Assembly: GCA_024803745.1 (NCBI GenBank)
Contig: JANJXV010000043.1
Coordinates: 2,811,501-2,875,500, forward strand
Direction of reading: 5' to 3'
Length of the DNA stretch: 64,000 nt
Source of the DNA: Megascapheus bottae
Lineage: Eukaryota > Chordata > Mammalia > Rodentia > Geomyidae
Positions 44,962 through 55,619 of this stretch are shown piece by piece. The notes beneath the pieces are model-generated. The model ran no database searches and was not told the origin of the DNA. It saw only the letters and a program-made list of their open reading frames with translations. How positions within the stretch are numbered: the stretch's first letter is position 1; every line of letters begins with the position of its first letter. Both the position numbers and the translations under genes were made by a program.

Positions 44962-45909
44962 TCATTTGAACAGCCTGGTCAGGACACTTTTGAGGTCCCT
45001 GTTCCTCAGGCTGTAGATGAAGGGGTTCAGGAAAGGAGTGACCACTGTGTACATCACTGAGGACACAGCACTGCCCCTGGAAGAATGTCACACAGCTGAT
45101 TCAACATATACACTCAATGCTGTCCCAAAGAATAAACACACCATTGACAGGTGAGAGCCACAGGTGGAGAAGGCTTGGTACTTCCCTCCTGATGATGGAA
45201 ATCCCAGCACTGAAGAAATAATTTTATAGTAAGAGAGAAGGATTCCAAAGATTGTAGGAAATCCATAAATGATAGCAACAACATATTTGAAGACATCATT
45301 TGAGAGTGTGTCTCTACAGTAAAGATCCAGGATTTGAGAAGGGTCACAGAAGAAATTTGGGATTTCCAGTTCCTTGAAATCGGTCATCCTCAATGCCATC
45401 CACACATGCAGCTGTCCTTCCAACAAGCTGACAACAAGTGACAGTAAAACCAAGGAGACACAGAGACGAGGGTTCATGATGAGAAGGTAATTCAGGGGGT
45501 GACAGATGGCCACAAAGTGGTCATAGGCCATCATAGTAAGAAGCATACCATCCATGCAGCAAAAAAAGATGAAGAGGCTCATCTGTGTGAGGCAGCCTAC
45601 ACAGGAGATGGCTCTGCTTTGACTCTGCAGGTTCACGAGCATCTTGGGCACGGTGGTGGAGATGAAACACATGTCATCTAAGGAGAGGATGGAGAGGAAG
45701 AAGTACATGGGGGTGTGGAGGTGGGGGTCAGAGCTGACAGCCAGGATGATGAGCAGATTTCCCATCACAATGATCAGGTACATGGACAGGAAGGGCCAAA
45801 AGAGCATGCGTTGTAATTTTGGATCTTCTGAGATTCTCAGGAGAAGTATATCTGTTATGTGGGTTAGATTTTGTACTTCTTTATCACCTGGACATCTGCT
45901 CAAAAACAA
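44962..45909 (-). pseudogene. Olfactory receptor relic D (OR7-like), nearly full length
   Basis: The best preserved OR here. The minus strand carries NLTHITDILLLRISEDPKLQ, then [20 protein letters not shown] (TM1 GN kept), then [49 protein letters not shown] (DRY-region R replaced by H), EIPNFFCDPSQILDLYC, YKIISSVLGF and [20 protein letters not shown] (TM6). A TGA at 45088-45090 (TCA serine expected, just before TM7) stops it. Beyond the stop the same frame continues through TM7 ([13 protein letters not shown]) to a natural stop at 44962-44964. The open frame at the 5' end has no ATG in frame near the usual position, and 45907-45909 is TTG. As it stands, it is a pseudogene with one nonsense codon and an unclear start. 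Confidence 0.92.
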
Positions 45910-45939
45910 AAATGTCTTGATACAAAGGAGTTTGGCCTA

Positions 45940-46112
45940 GTGGTTAAAGCGCTTGCCTAGCATACACGAAGACCCCGGTTCAATTCCTTGGTACCACATA
46001 CATAGACAAAAGCCAGAAATGGTGCTGAGGCTCTAGTGTTTGAGCTCTAGCCTTGAGAAAATCTAAGGACAGTGCTCAGGCCCTGAGCTCAAGCCCAGGA
46101 CTGGCAAAAAAG
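45940..46112 (+). mobile_element. SINE, ID-like composite with clear tRNA-like head
   Basis: TTTGGCCTAGTGGTTAAAGC (box A region) and CGGTTCAATTCC (box B) are typical of a polymerase III tRNA-like promoter. It is followed by the AAATGGTGCTGAGGCTCTAG part and a GGACTGGCAAAAAAG end. Confidence 0.92.
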
Positions 46113-46544
46113 ATAAACATTTGAATTACATTAAAGTTATTGTCCAAGAAGTTTCCACTCAATAAAACAGTTGATGAACACAATGCACCTTGATCCTTAT
46201 CAACACTTTCATTCTCCTTCATTCTACCCAAACTCCCCTCCCTTAAATTGTCTTCATTTTGAAGGGTATGTATAAAAACTTTAATAACATTTCCCCTCTT
46301 CTGTCTTCATTCTTCTAGCATCCTCTGTCCTACCCTCTAGATTTCCATTGCCCCATTTTCTGATACTCAGAAACATAATGATAAATTCTTATTTTGGAGA
46401 AATAAATAGGGGGTTTTCTTAAGACATATGTCACTGTCCTTCTACTATAATATGAATATAGGCTCTAAAGTTTGACCTTAATATGATTTCTCGCAGTGAA
46501 ATGGAAAGAAGCAGATGGGTCATTAAAAAGTTAGGAGCGAGGAG
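46113..46544. other. No gene recognised
   Basis: AT-rich flank left of the palindrome. Confidence 0.4.
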
Positions 46545-46659
46545 AGAGTGAAGGCACGAGTAGGGGAAGGTGTCATTTTTGGAGAAGTGACATTGATGGA
46601 GATATATTATATTCAAAAACTTCTTTGGTATCAGTCATATCCTTATTAGAACTACTTAA

Positions 46660-46702
46660 AATAATAATAATAATAATAATAATAATGATAATAATAATAA
46701 AT
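46660..46702 (+). repeat. (AAT)n microsatellite in the palindrome arm
   Basis: An ATAATA tract of about 40 bp. The right arm has a shorter one at about 48830-48842. Confidence 0.95.
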
Positions 46703-47069
46703 AGGGATAAAAGAACTTGTCAGTGGCGGAAGATGGTGGCGGTTCAGTGTGAGTCTTTCTGTGCACTCTCCAAGATACCAGTCCTAGAATCATAGGGGAA
46801 AGTTCATACCCAAAGGTCAACATTAAGTAAGTCTTAGCACCAAGCGATCTCAGGCAGAAAGGAAAACAGCAGAAAACTGAAGCAAGAAGACAGTATGGAG
46901 CACCGCCAGCCGCTCGGAGCCACCATGGAGACAAAGTCTTTCTCCTTAACCTGAGAACACAGATCTTCTTGGCAGCACAGACCAGTGCCAGACAGAGCCA
47001 GACAGAGTCTGCGCAAGCCCTGAGCCATCACCCAGCTGTGTCGCAGAACTGCCAGCTTCATGGAACCAG

Positions 47070-47772
47070 TGAGGAGCATAGAAAATATCTATATATTTTC
47101 TATAAACCTCTGCTAGCCATTTGTATTTTTATACTTGTATTCATTTCTATGTTTATACTTGTACTTCCTTAACTAGCCTTTCTGCTTCTGTATATCTGCT
47201 TGCTAAAACCCTGAGAAATGCAACTGTTGTCCTTGTGGCTAATCTACAACCACCCATTTGTCCTTGGTTCCCAGACTGAGCTACACATAGTAAGGAGTAT
47301 ACACATTCCAAGACGGGAGCTAGAGATAGTATCCCTCTGGTACCAACAAGTTCGGACTTGCGAGGGCCAGCAAACTAGGGCAAATGTCAACCAATCACAA
47401 GTCCATTACCATGGAGTTCCACCCAGACTCATATCTGGCATAAAACCATCCTCTTAAAATAACAGCCAGCTATACTGACCAATGATTAGCCACGACCCCT
47501 TTCCTGCTTTGTATTGCACCAATCATTTAATGGAATTATAGTATAAATTTCCAGCGTGGCATATTGATTTGTTGCTATTACTTGCTGGGGCCTTCCTCCT
47601 ACCAAAAAATGTATAAAAGGGGCTGTGATCTTGTGCTTGGGGCCTCTGGTCTGCACTCAACTATCAGTGCGCAGAAACCCGTGCTCCAGCTTGTCAATAA
47701 ATGACTCATTGCAATTTGCATTGACCTTTGGTCTCTGGCTATGGGGGGGTGGTTCAAGTTTCTGGGCACAAT
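47070..47772 (+). mobile_element. Solo LTR (probably class I ERV) inside the left palindrome arm
   Basis: This stretch is missing from the right arm. In the right arm's complement the sequence runs straight through ACCAG, while on the left, ACCAG stands on both sides (47065-47069 and 47773-47777), fitting a 5-bp duplication. The segment starts TGAGG and has several CCAAT motifs (for example near 47391 and 47518), a TATA box TATAAAAG at 47612-47619 and an AATAAA signal at 47696-47701. This is the promoter-to-poly(A) spacing of an LTR on the plus strand. The 3' end (CACAAT) departs from the usual CA by two bases, so the border may be off by a base or two. No internal viral genes are seen. Confidence 0.8.
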
Positions 47773-48965
47773 ACCAGAAAAGCCATCCAATTTGAGTACC
47801 TCCATAGCAAGACATTGGGAAGGGATCTTCTTCTCCACCATCCTAGAGCAGCACCATCATGACTGCTGGCAAAGACCCAGCCAAAACAACTGTAGTCTGA
47901 GAAGTGGTGCTGGCAGCGCCATCATTCAAAATGGCAAATGTATTCCCAGAGGTAGCTTGGCCGAATGTCTGTTCCTGGCACTATCAGAAGTTCTGGGCGT
48001 GGCCACTGTCCTGGTAAACAAAGCCCCTCATGAAGCCACTGTTTTGTTTTTTTGTTTCCTGCCCAATAAACAAACTGATAAGAAAAACCGCAAAGCCAAA
48101 TTGCAAGAGAAAAGACTTTTTGAAGGGTTTGGATCCCGAATTTAGTGAAGATACAAGTTTCCTATCCTGTGCCCCACAAAAAGACAAACTGAAGATTAAC
48201 ATTATTTTTTGTTTACCAGGAGTGCGGTCCCACCCAGCGGGAGGGACTTCCGCTAGCATCAGGGGCTGGTGTCAGGCTAAGCTGCCTCTGGGAAAACCTT
48301 TGCCCTTTTGAATGATGGCATTGCCAGCACCACTACTCAGGCTCCAGTTGTTTTGTTCAGGTCTTTACCAGCAGTCAAGATGGTGATGCTTTCAGTTTGT
48401 AGGGGATGGGATTCCGACCCAATGCCGTTCCACGGTGGTATTCAGATTCTGATGGATATTCTGGTTTCGTGAAGCTGACAGGTCCTTGACACACTGGGTG
48501 ACCACTCTGGCCTTGCGCAGGCTTGGTCTGGCTCTTTCTGGAGCCAGCAGGTCTGAGCTGCCGAGAAGTGCTGTCTGCTCAGGTTCAGGAGAAAGGCTTT
48601 GTCTTCCCAGTGGCTCCAAGCAGCTGGCTCTGCTCCATGCTGTCTTCTGGTGCCGTTTTCTGCCTTTTTCTCTCTGACTTAGATCTCTGTGGTGCTAAAG
48701 CTAACGTAGGATCGATCTTGCAGTATGAACTTTCCCCTATGATGCCAGAACTGGTATCTTGGAGAGAGCACAGAAAGACTCAACACTGAACCGGCGCCAT
48801 ATTCTGCCAATGACAAGTTCTTTTATCCCTATTATTATTATTTTTAAGTAGTTGTACTAAGGATTTGACAGTTACCAAAGCAGTTTTGGAATACAATATA
48901 TCTCGATCAAAGTCACTCCTTCCATATTATCACCTTCCCTTACTCACCCCTTCACTCACTCTTCA

Positions 48966-49229
48966 TAAGTTTGTGGGATATCCACTGGATGCGTGTCTGC
49001 ATTCTCCCCATCTTCTTCTCATCTATCCCTAGACACCACCCACTACCCACTGCCTGATGTTAATTTCTCTGAACCTAGATTTTGCCTTTCTATCGAATTA
49101 CACCATTTGAGATCTTCTTGAATCTTCCATATATCAGTGAATATATTTGTATACAAGATCATACCACCTGATGTATTTACTAGGGAGTTTGTGAGCTAAA
49201 TGTACCTTCCACATACAAGGGAAAAACAT
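48966..49229. other. No gene recognised
   Basis: Right flank of the palindrome. Possibly old L1-like sequence, but too diverged to call. Confidence 0.35.
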
Positions 49230-49520
49230 GGATCCTGTATCTCTCTGAGTCTAACTTACTTCCTTTAACATAATTTTTTTCCAGGACTTTCCAGTTCTTT
49301 CCCAGTGATAAAATACTATCCTCACCAATGGATGACTAGAATTTTACTATGTCTAGATACGACATTTCTTGGCTCCATTGACCCAATGAGGGTGCTCTGG
49401 GCTGATTCCACCCATGTCTGATAAACTACCAACAGCAGAATTCTCACATCCTTCATATAGTTTGTTTTTCTCTTTTTCATGGTGCTGTCTTCCCATATGG
49501 CTGCCCAGTTCCTCATTGTG
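49230..49520 (-). mobile_element. Very old L1-like 3' fragment
   Basis: The plus-strand text TATCTCTCTGAGTCTAACTT, then AACATAATTTTTTTCCAGGA, follows the order of the L1 minus-strand 3' part seen elsewhere, strongly diverged. Confidence 0.5.
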
Positions 49521-50465
49521 ATGGGGAATCTGTGCCGCTAAGAATCCTCACATCTGTAGGGCCTCTGTGCACTTGTTGCTTTATGTTTGTGATCCTCAGG
49601 ATCATTCCACGGGTGCAAGTTCAATGCATTCCCCATACATGTGCTATAGTGAATCCTGGGACTCCTCTACATCATATGAGACCATCCTAATCTATTGAAG
49701 AAATACCGCATGGGGACCCAGCTGGGCTGGGGCTATTGCACTGCAGGGATGACTGGCTTGAACTTTGAATTTTAGGTAGAATTGGAGACACAAGCTCAGA
49801 GCTTGGGATTAGTTAGATTTTTGGTGTGTTTGGTCCAAGTCTCTGAGGACGTACTATTGTTAACAGATGAAGAGGAGAAAGGAGAACTCAAACCTGCTTC
49901 TTAGTGAAGAAAGAATATTTACAGAAGGGAATTGTCCTCCTCCTTTAGGAAGAATGAGCTTCCATCATTTGTGAAGAAATAAATTTCGAGGACAAAATTC
50001 AAATGAAGTCAAGCCAGACCTAGAGATGCTAAAGATGCATATTTTCTCTCATATGTGGTAGTTAGATCTAATTTATAATTATACAATTATGTTCATGTGG
50101 GGTAATTTGCAAAGGTACCCAATTTATACCCTAAAGTGCGCTGTGTTCAGGGAGGGAGTTTAAATGGTGTCATTCCTTAGAAAACTCACTCTCAGTCCAC
50201 AAGAATGAATGCCAGGAAGCTGGAAATTCTTGAAGGCTTAGAGCAATGAAATTTATAAAACTAATGAGAGGAAAATAGAGAAATTGATGTCTAGAGATGA
50301 ATATGTCAAACACATTTCATAGCTATGTTCTCAAGACAAGGGAAAACCAATGTATCAACTGAAATATGATATATTTAGGATAGAGTTTAAATGGTGTAAT
50401 TCATTAGAAATCCCAAAATACCGGCCAACAAAATTGTTATCAGAAAATAGCGTACTGGATATAGT
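49521..50465. other. No gene recognised
   Basis: Mixed sequence. A near-repeat of the phrase GAGTTTAAATGGTGTCATTC occurs at about 50156 and again at 50384 (GAGTTTAAATGGTGTAATTC), about 228 bp apart. Confidence 0.4.
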
Positions 50466-50469
50466 ATGA

Positions 50470-50805
50470 TGATAAATGAAAGGGCCTCTAGGATGTAGTA
50501 ACAAAAGCCATATAATGAGTGATTGTTGTCCTTAATATACCATGTTATCTCTCATCTCCTGCTGTCCCTTGGTTATCTCATATTGTTACAGTATCTCACT
50601 TTGTTATCTGATATATTGAATATATTTGTATTTGGTTATTTGAAATTGTATAGGGAAGAGAAGAAAAGAAGATGAGGGGTGGGGGTGGGTGGAGGGAAAT
50701 GGGGACCAAGACATGAGAAAGGGTATCCATGTGTGTGAATTAATGCACCATCTATCTGGTGAATATAATGTAACCCTTCTATTAATAACAATAAAAATAT
50801 GAAAA
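50470..50805 (+). mobile_element. L1 3' UTR end, 5'-truncated
   Basis: The plus strand runs from AAAGGGCCTCTAGGATG through CAGTATCTCACTTTGTTATC and CCATCTATCTGGTGAATATA to the end AATAACAATAAAAATATGAA. Confidence 0.92.
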
Positions 50806-51234
50806 AAAGAATATACCATACTGGAAATGTAGAGGATAAGACAGAGGATAGTATACTGAAGTGAGAAGGGGGGAAATGTTATTAACAATTCCATACATAC
50901 CCTACGAAATTTAGACAATTGAAGGCAGGGGAGTTTGTGTAGAATGAAGTAGAATAAAACTGGTGATATGGATCAAGATACACTGTGTTCACCAACTGCT
51001 CTATTGAATTTCAACTCCTTGGTACAAATACATTAATGTAATTCAAATATTTATTTAAAAAATAGAATATTGAAGATATTATTGAGGTTGGGAGAGTTGG
51101 TGAAACAGAAAAGGTGTAAACAACTAAAATTCATTTTTCTCACAAACTGATATGTTGTAACATCTTGGTACAATAAATTAATAATAATCATGATAAGAAA
51201 GAAACCAGTACACAACTGCTTAAAAAGGTTTTCT
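50806..51234. other. No gene recognised
   Basis: AT-rich, no clear repeat. Confidence 0.4.
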
Positions 51235-51430
51235 TATTTTGTCAGTCTGGGTGCTTGAACTCAGAGCCTGGGCATTGTCCTTGGACACATTTTGCTCAAT
51301 CCTGGTGCTCTGCCATGAGTCCCAGCACCACTTCTGAATTTTTCTGTGTATATGATGCCAGGGAATCGAACATAGTGCTCTGTGCATGATAGGCGAGCAT
51401 GCTACCCTGGGCCACACTCCCGGCCACGAG
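51235..51430 (-). mobile_element. SINE, ID-like composite
   Basis: The complement shows TTTTGTCAGTCTGGGTGCTT, the GGGCATTGTCCTTGGACACA stretch, and the head complement GGGCCACACTCCCGGCC. Confidence 0.87.
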
Positions 51431-51490
51431 TCAAGGAAATTTTTACGATTCTGTAAACCCTCTGTCTGAAATGTCCTGAGACTTGGCTTG

Positions 51491-51532
51491 TTAATACACA
51501 CAGGTTGGTTAATTGTGACCTGTGTGTATTAA
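51491..51532. repeat. Perfect short hairpin
   Basis: TTAATACACACAGGT (51491-51505) and ACCTGTGTGTATTAA (51518-51532) are exact reverse complements, separated by 12 nt. Confidence 0.97.
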
Positions 51533-51619
51533 TTCTCAAGGCCATATACATGTCAAGGATGAGCCTTCCCTCCCCTGTTTCCAGGAAACTGATCCTATAT
51601 CTCTCTCCGCATCAGCACC

Positions 51620-51790
51620 ATCTCTGCTCCTTCTGTGTCTTCATCTCTTTCCTGAGGACAGAGGCTGGTTTTGTGCTGGGCGCCAGATCTGAGGTCCTCA
51701 GATCTGTCTACCTGGGCCATAGCTGAAGAGAGAAGCAGATTAAGCAACTGAGTGGGCAGGATGGGTGGTGAAGGTTTGGAGACAAAGTAT
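51620..51790 (-). repeat. Low-copy exon-like segment, inverted paralogue of 29330-29510
   Basis: The minus strand reads CTTCTCTCTTCAGCTATGGC and then CCAGGTAGACAGATCTGAG, parallel to 29375-29415. As in the other copy, a pyrimidine-AG acceptor-like motif precedes an ATG that does not open a long frame. Confidence 0.6.
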
Positions 51791-51954
51791 ATGTCCTCAG
51801 TGAATTTGCAGGTAGGGGTTGAAGGTTAGGGGTACCAGTGTATGTAATGGAGAATTCTTTACCTACTGTGTTTTTCATTCTCATTTGTGGCTCACCAAAT
51901 ATAGCAGGATATAAATTGTTCCAACCAGTTTCCGAAGTTCTCCTAAAGGCTGTC

Positions 51955-52050
51955 TGAAAGGAGGCGGGGGAGGAGGAAGAAAAGGAGAAGAAGGAGAAAT
52001 AGGATGAGGAGGAGAAAGGAGGAGAATGAGTAGGAAGATTGTGATAATGG
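51955..52050 (+). repeat. Purine-rich (GGA/GAA) tract
   Basis: GAGGCGGGGGAGGAGGAAGA followed by long GA/GGA runs. It is polypurine and could form triplex or G-rich structures. Minus-strand Ser/Phe-rich frame 51708-52070 is an artefact. Confidence 0.9.
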
Positions 52051-52192
52051 TGAAAATGACAAGAGGACATTACATCAATGAAACTTTTGGCAGAATGCCC
52101 GGTGTCCTTCTCAGAACTCTTGATTTTAGGTCATTTTTCTCATTACATATCGTTCACCTTCTGTAGTGTGTGCATGTGTGTGTGCGTTCACT

Positions 52193-52194
<2 letters not shown>

Positions 52195-52240
<46 letters not shown>
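52195..52240 (+). repeat. (CA)n microsatellite
   Basis: A pure AC tract of about 45 bp next to a SINE. Confidence 0.98.
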
Positions 52241-52242
<2 letters not shown>

Positions 52243-52243
<1 letters not shown>

Positions 52244-52815
52244 AGGTTCTGTGGCTTGAACTGAGGGCATGTGCGAAGTCCCTGAGGTTTTTGCTCAAAG
52301 CTACAGCTCCACTTCCTGCTTTTATTCCTTCCTTTTTAATTGTAATTTATAGAAAATTACCGTTATATTTGCCAGATAGAAAGAGCATTATTTCCCAAAC
52401 ATTGATACCTTTTCTCATGTTTTTGTGCCATTTTGCCTCTCCCTACCCACTCCCTTCATCTTGTTTTCCCCCTTCCCTTTCCAATTTCAAATAAACAAAT
52501 AAATGTATATGCAATATTACAGATAACAAGGTAAGATAATATAACAATATGAGAATATCCAAGGGATAATAAAAGAGATGAGAAATAACCTAGGACACTA
52601 AGAACAACAATTACACATCATATGGCTCTTGTTTCCATATCCTGGAGGTCTTCTCATTTAGCCTCCAGCTCCTAACTTCCTGATTTTTGCTAGTTAATTC
52701 AAAACAAGATATTCTCAGAATTCCCTGCCCTAGACTGGCTTCCACCTGTGAATCTCAGACCTCAGCCTCTGGAATAGTTAGGCTTAGAAGTCTGAGCCAC
52801 CTGCTTCTGGAACAC
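52243..52815 (-). mobile_element. B1-like SINE split by an L1 3' end
   Basis: The SINE tail part is at 52243-52325 (TGGCTTGAACTGAGGGCATG) and the head part at about 52690-52815 (ATCTCAGACCTCAGCCTCTG). Between them lies an L1 3' end on the minus strand (about 52330-52660; TTTAATTGTAATTTATAGAA, then TTGTTTCCATATCCTGGAGG). Confidence 0.82.
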
Positions 52816-53837
52816 TGTATATTTTTAAGGAGCAGGCTGTTTCAGCTTCCTCTTATTCATGTGGTTAAACCATACCTTACTTGATGAGAGTTGTTCCATC
52901 AGAATCCTTTCCTACCACACATTACTCAATTTGTGTGTGCATTGATACACATGACCCTATGTGCATTCATATATTGTGATAATTGAGATTTAATTTTTAT
53001 GTTTTATAGAAGGATACATGTCCTTTGTTTCTCTGAACCTGACTTATTTCACTCAATATCACATTTCCAGGCTTAATCATTTCCTTACAAACGCCATAAT
53101 ACAAGAAGGGGAAAGTCGAGAGGAACCAGAAGTAGATTTGTGCCTGCATGCTGTCACAGTGGAGATAAATAAGGAGTGACTCTTCATGGGATTGGATTTT
53201 CTTTTCAGTGTGATAAAAATACTCACTGCACTAATGGATGGGAAACTGCTTTGTTCTCCTAACTCAATATTGCTCTAGTGGCTTGACCTACTGCTGGCCC
53301 TTCCCCCAGGGGAATCTTCCTGAAATCCTCCAGCCCAGTTTACAACCCAGAATCTCACTCTACACATGAAAGCCCACTCTCCAGCCCTTAGTGGATGGGC
53401 TTCCTAGAGCCTAGGGCAGGGCACTGGCTCCAAAAGTAGGATCCTAGACCGAGATATGCATCATAAATGTGTAAATTCTTGGATCTCTCCTGCTGACCTG
53501 GAACCTGTTCCTCACACTACAATACAAGGATGGGCTGTACTGTCAGGTGACCTTGCTCTAGCCAGCCTTTATCTTCTTGGCTTTCCAACACAACTGCGTG
53601 TCATTGGGGCACATATGGAGACAAAAGCCTTAGAAACAAGGCATCCGAGATTGAGAAGATTCTAGAGGTAGAAAATTGCCACAATTCACAAACACTAGTA
53701 TACTGTACTGTGGTGCAAAATTCAAGCATGTAAAGGTGGTGCAAAATTCAAGCTTGTAAATACTTGACTTTCAAGTAATTAGAGCTGACAATTCCTGGAT
53801 ATGTGTTTTATTCTCTGTCAAGATGCTTTTGTTTTTG
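52816..53837. other. No gene; short tandem duplication at ~53710-53760
   Basis: TGGTGCAAAATTCAAGC occurs twice (about 53711 and 53738). A very old L1-like piece may lie at 53030-53110. Nothing else is recognised. The frame at 53456-53665 has no known domain. Confidence 0.45.
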
Positions 53838-54805
53838 AGCAGTTGTCCAGGTGATAAAGAAGGACAAAACCTAACCCTCGTTACAGATTTTCTTGTACTG
53901 AGAATCTCAGAGGATCCATAATTACACCCATGCTCTTTGGACTCTTCCTGTCCATGTATTTGACCACCTTACTGGGAAATCTGCTCATCATTCTGGCTGT
54001 CAGCTCAGACCCCCACCTCCACACCCCCATGTACTTCTTCCTCTCCATCCTCTCCTTGGATGACATCTGTTTCATCTCCACCACCAATGCTGTTTCATCT
54101 CCACGCAAAATGCTGGTGAAACTCCTGAGTCACAGCAGAGCCATCTCCTGTGCAGGCTGCCTCACACAGATGTGTCCCTTCACCTTTTTTGGCTGCATGG
54201 ATGCTATGCTTCTTACTCTGATGGCCTATGACTGCTTTGTGGCCATCTGTCACCCCCTGAATTACCGTCTCATCTTGAACCCTTGTCTCTGTGTCTTCTT
54301 GGTTCTGGTGTAATTTGTCACCAGCTTCTTGGAAGTAAAGCTGCACGTGTGGATGGCATTGAGGATGACCGCTTTCAAGGAACTGGAAATCCCAAATTTC
54401 TTCTGTGACCCTACTCAAATTCTGGATCTTTCCTGTAGAGACACCTCTCAAATGATGTCTTCAAATATGTTGTTGCTATCATTTATGGATTTCCTACAAT
54501 CTTTGGAATCCTTCTCTCTTACTATAAAATTATTTCTTCAGTGTTGAGAATTCCATCATCAGGAGGGAATTATAAACATTCTCCACCAGTGGCTCTCACC
54601 TGTCAGTGGTGTGTTTATTCTTTGGGACAGCATTGGGCATTCATGTTGAATCATCTGTGTCACATTCTTCCAGGGGCAGTGCTGTGTCCTCAGTGATGTA
54701 CACAGTGGTCATTCCTTTCCTGAACCCCTTCATCTACAGCCTGAGAACAGGGAACTCAAATGAGCCCTGAGCAGGTTGTACAAACCAGGATCTGACACCA
54801 GGAGG
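53838..54805 (+). pseudogene. Olfactory receptor relic C (OR7-like)
   Basis: Closely related to relic D. The plus strand shows the N-terminal equivalent (GTGATAAAGAAGGACAAAAC, then ISEDP), a frameshift before [20 protein letters not shown] (53930), [20 protein letters not shown], an extra NAVSSPR created by a small internal duplication of GTTTCATCTCCAC (54069-54105), then [34 protein letters not shown] (DRY-region R replaced by C) and an in-frame TAA at 54311-54313. It resumes with KLHVWMALRMTAFKELEIPN and FFCDPTQILDLSC. Further frameshifts near 54450 and 54580 precede the TM6-TM7 remnant (54600-54770). Clearly dead, and more decayed than D. Confidence 0.93.
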
Positions 54806-54994
54806 TAGGAAATCCATCTGTAATATGGCTTTGCATAAGGAAGAATTGTAAACCCTCTGTCCTGTAAATCCTACCTCTCTGAATACATTATTTGTATTGT
54901 CTGGTTTCATTAGTATCATTCATGACACATGAATACTGGAGAAAGTTGCTGGCTAGGTCATTGTGTTTCTTGAATTAGGGGTTCAGTTTTTTGT

Positions 54995-55480
54995 TTTTTT
55001 CATATATTTTTATTATAATTAATAGAAGGCTTACATTATATTCACCCGATAGAAGGTACATTACTTCACAAATATTGATACCCTTTCTCATGACATGGTC
55101 CCCATTTCCATTCCCCCCTCTCCCCGCTCCTCTTGATTTCCCCCTTCCCTCTCCTATTTCAAAGAACCAATTAAGCATGTATAAGATATATCAGATATCA
55201 AGGTGAAATATTGTAACAATATGAAATAACCAAGGGACAGCAAAAGAGATGAGGGATAACAGTTTATTAAGGACAATAATAACTCATCATATGGCTTTTG
55301 TTTCCTTATCCTGGAGGTCCTTACATTTAGTGTCATCCTATTTGGCCTAATGTCTCCAGATTTTGTTCTATTGTAAATCTCTGCTAGGAGAGCCCAAGTT
55401 TTCTACTGATTATGACAAATGAGGGAAACCATTGAGCCTATGTTACTTTGAGTATGGCTTACTTCACTTAATATAGTTTT
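54995..55480 (-). mobile_element. L1 3' end, minus strand
   Basis: Tail complement (ATATTTTTATTATAATTAAT) followed by the 3' UTR, ending in the ORF2-end region (ACTTCACTTAATATAG). It is 5'-truncated at about 55480. Confidence 0.92.
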
Positions 55481-55619
55481 TAATGCAAAAATTTTAAAGT
55501 TGTATAGGCAGCACATGTCTGGAGATGGTTGCCCAACAAACTGAATTTTACAGTGGATGAGATGTGAATTTTCCATCATGGATAACTTATCTCAATCAAA
55601 GTGCACAAATGGAGATCTT

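Larger units (their letters stand above)
46545..48965. repeat. Large imperfect palindrome (inverted repeat)
   Basis: The left arm (46545-48005, interrupted by an LTR at 47070-47772) matches the reverse complement of the right arm (48225-48965). From outside in, pairs are: GGTATCAGTCATATCC with its complement near 48870-48890; AATAGGGATAAAAGAACTTG with CAAGTTCTTTTATCCCTATT near 48817-48836; GGTTCAGTG with CACTGAACC near 48785; CAAGATACCAG with CTGGTATCTTGG near 48750; GACTGCTGG with CCAGCAGTC near 48370; CCCAGAGGTAGCTTGG with AAGCTGCCTCTGGG near 48280. Arms are about 750 bp with clear mismatches. The spacer is about 220 bp. The GCGGAAGATGG-type sequence at 46727 and 48797 (complement) looks like an L1 5' end motif. 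Confidence 0.88.

Noticed and set aside
45940..46000. A tRNA gene (boxes A and B visible)
   Set aside because: The acceptor and anticodon arms are not maintained and the sequence continues into a SINE body with an A-rich end.
54095..54451. 118-aa minus-strand frame opposite OR relic C
   Set aside because: Antisense shadow of the receptor sequence; similar shadows lie opposite the other OR relics.
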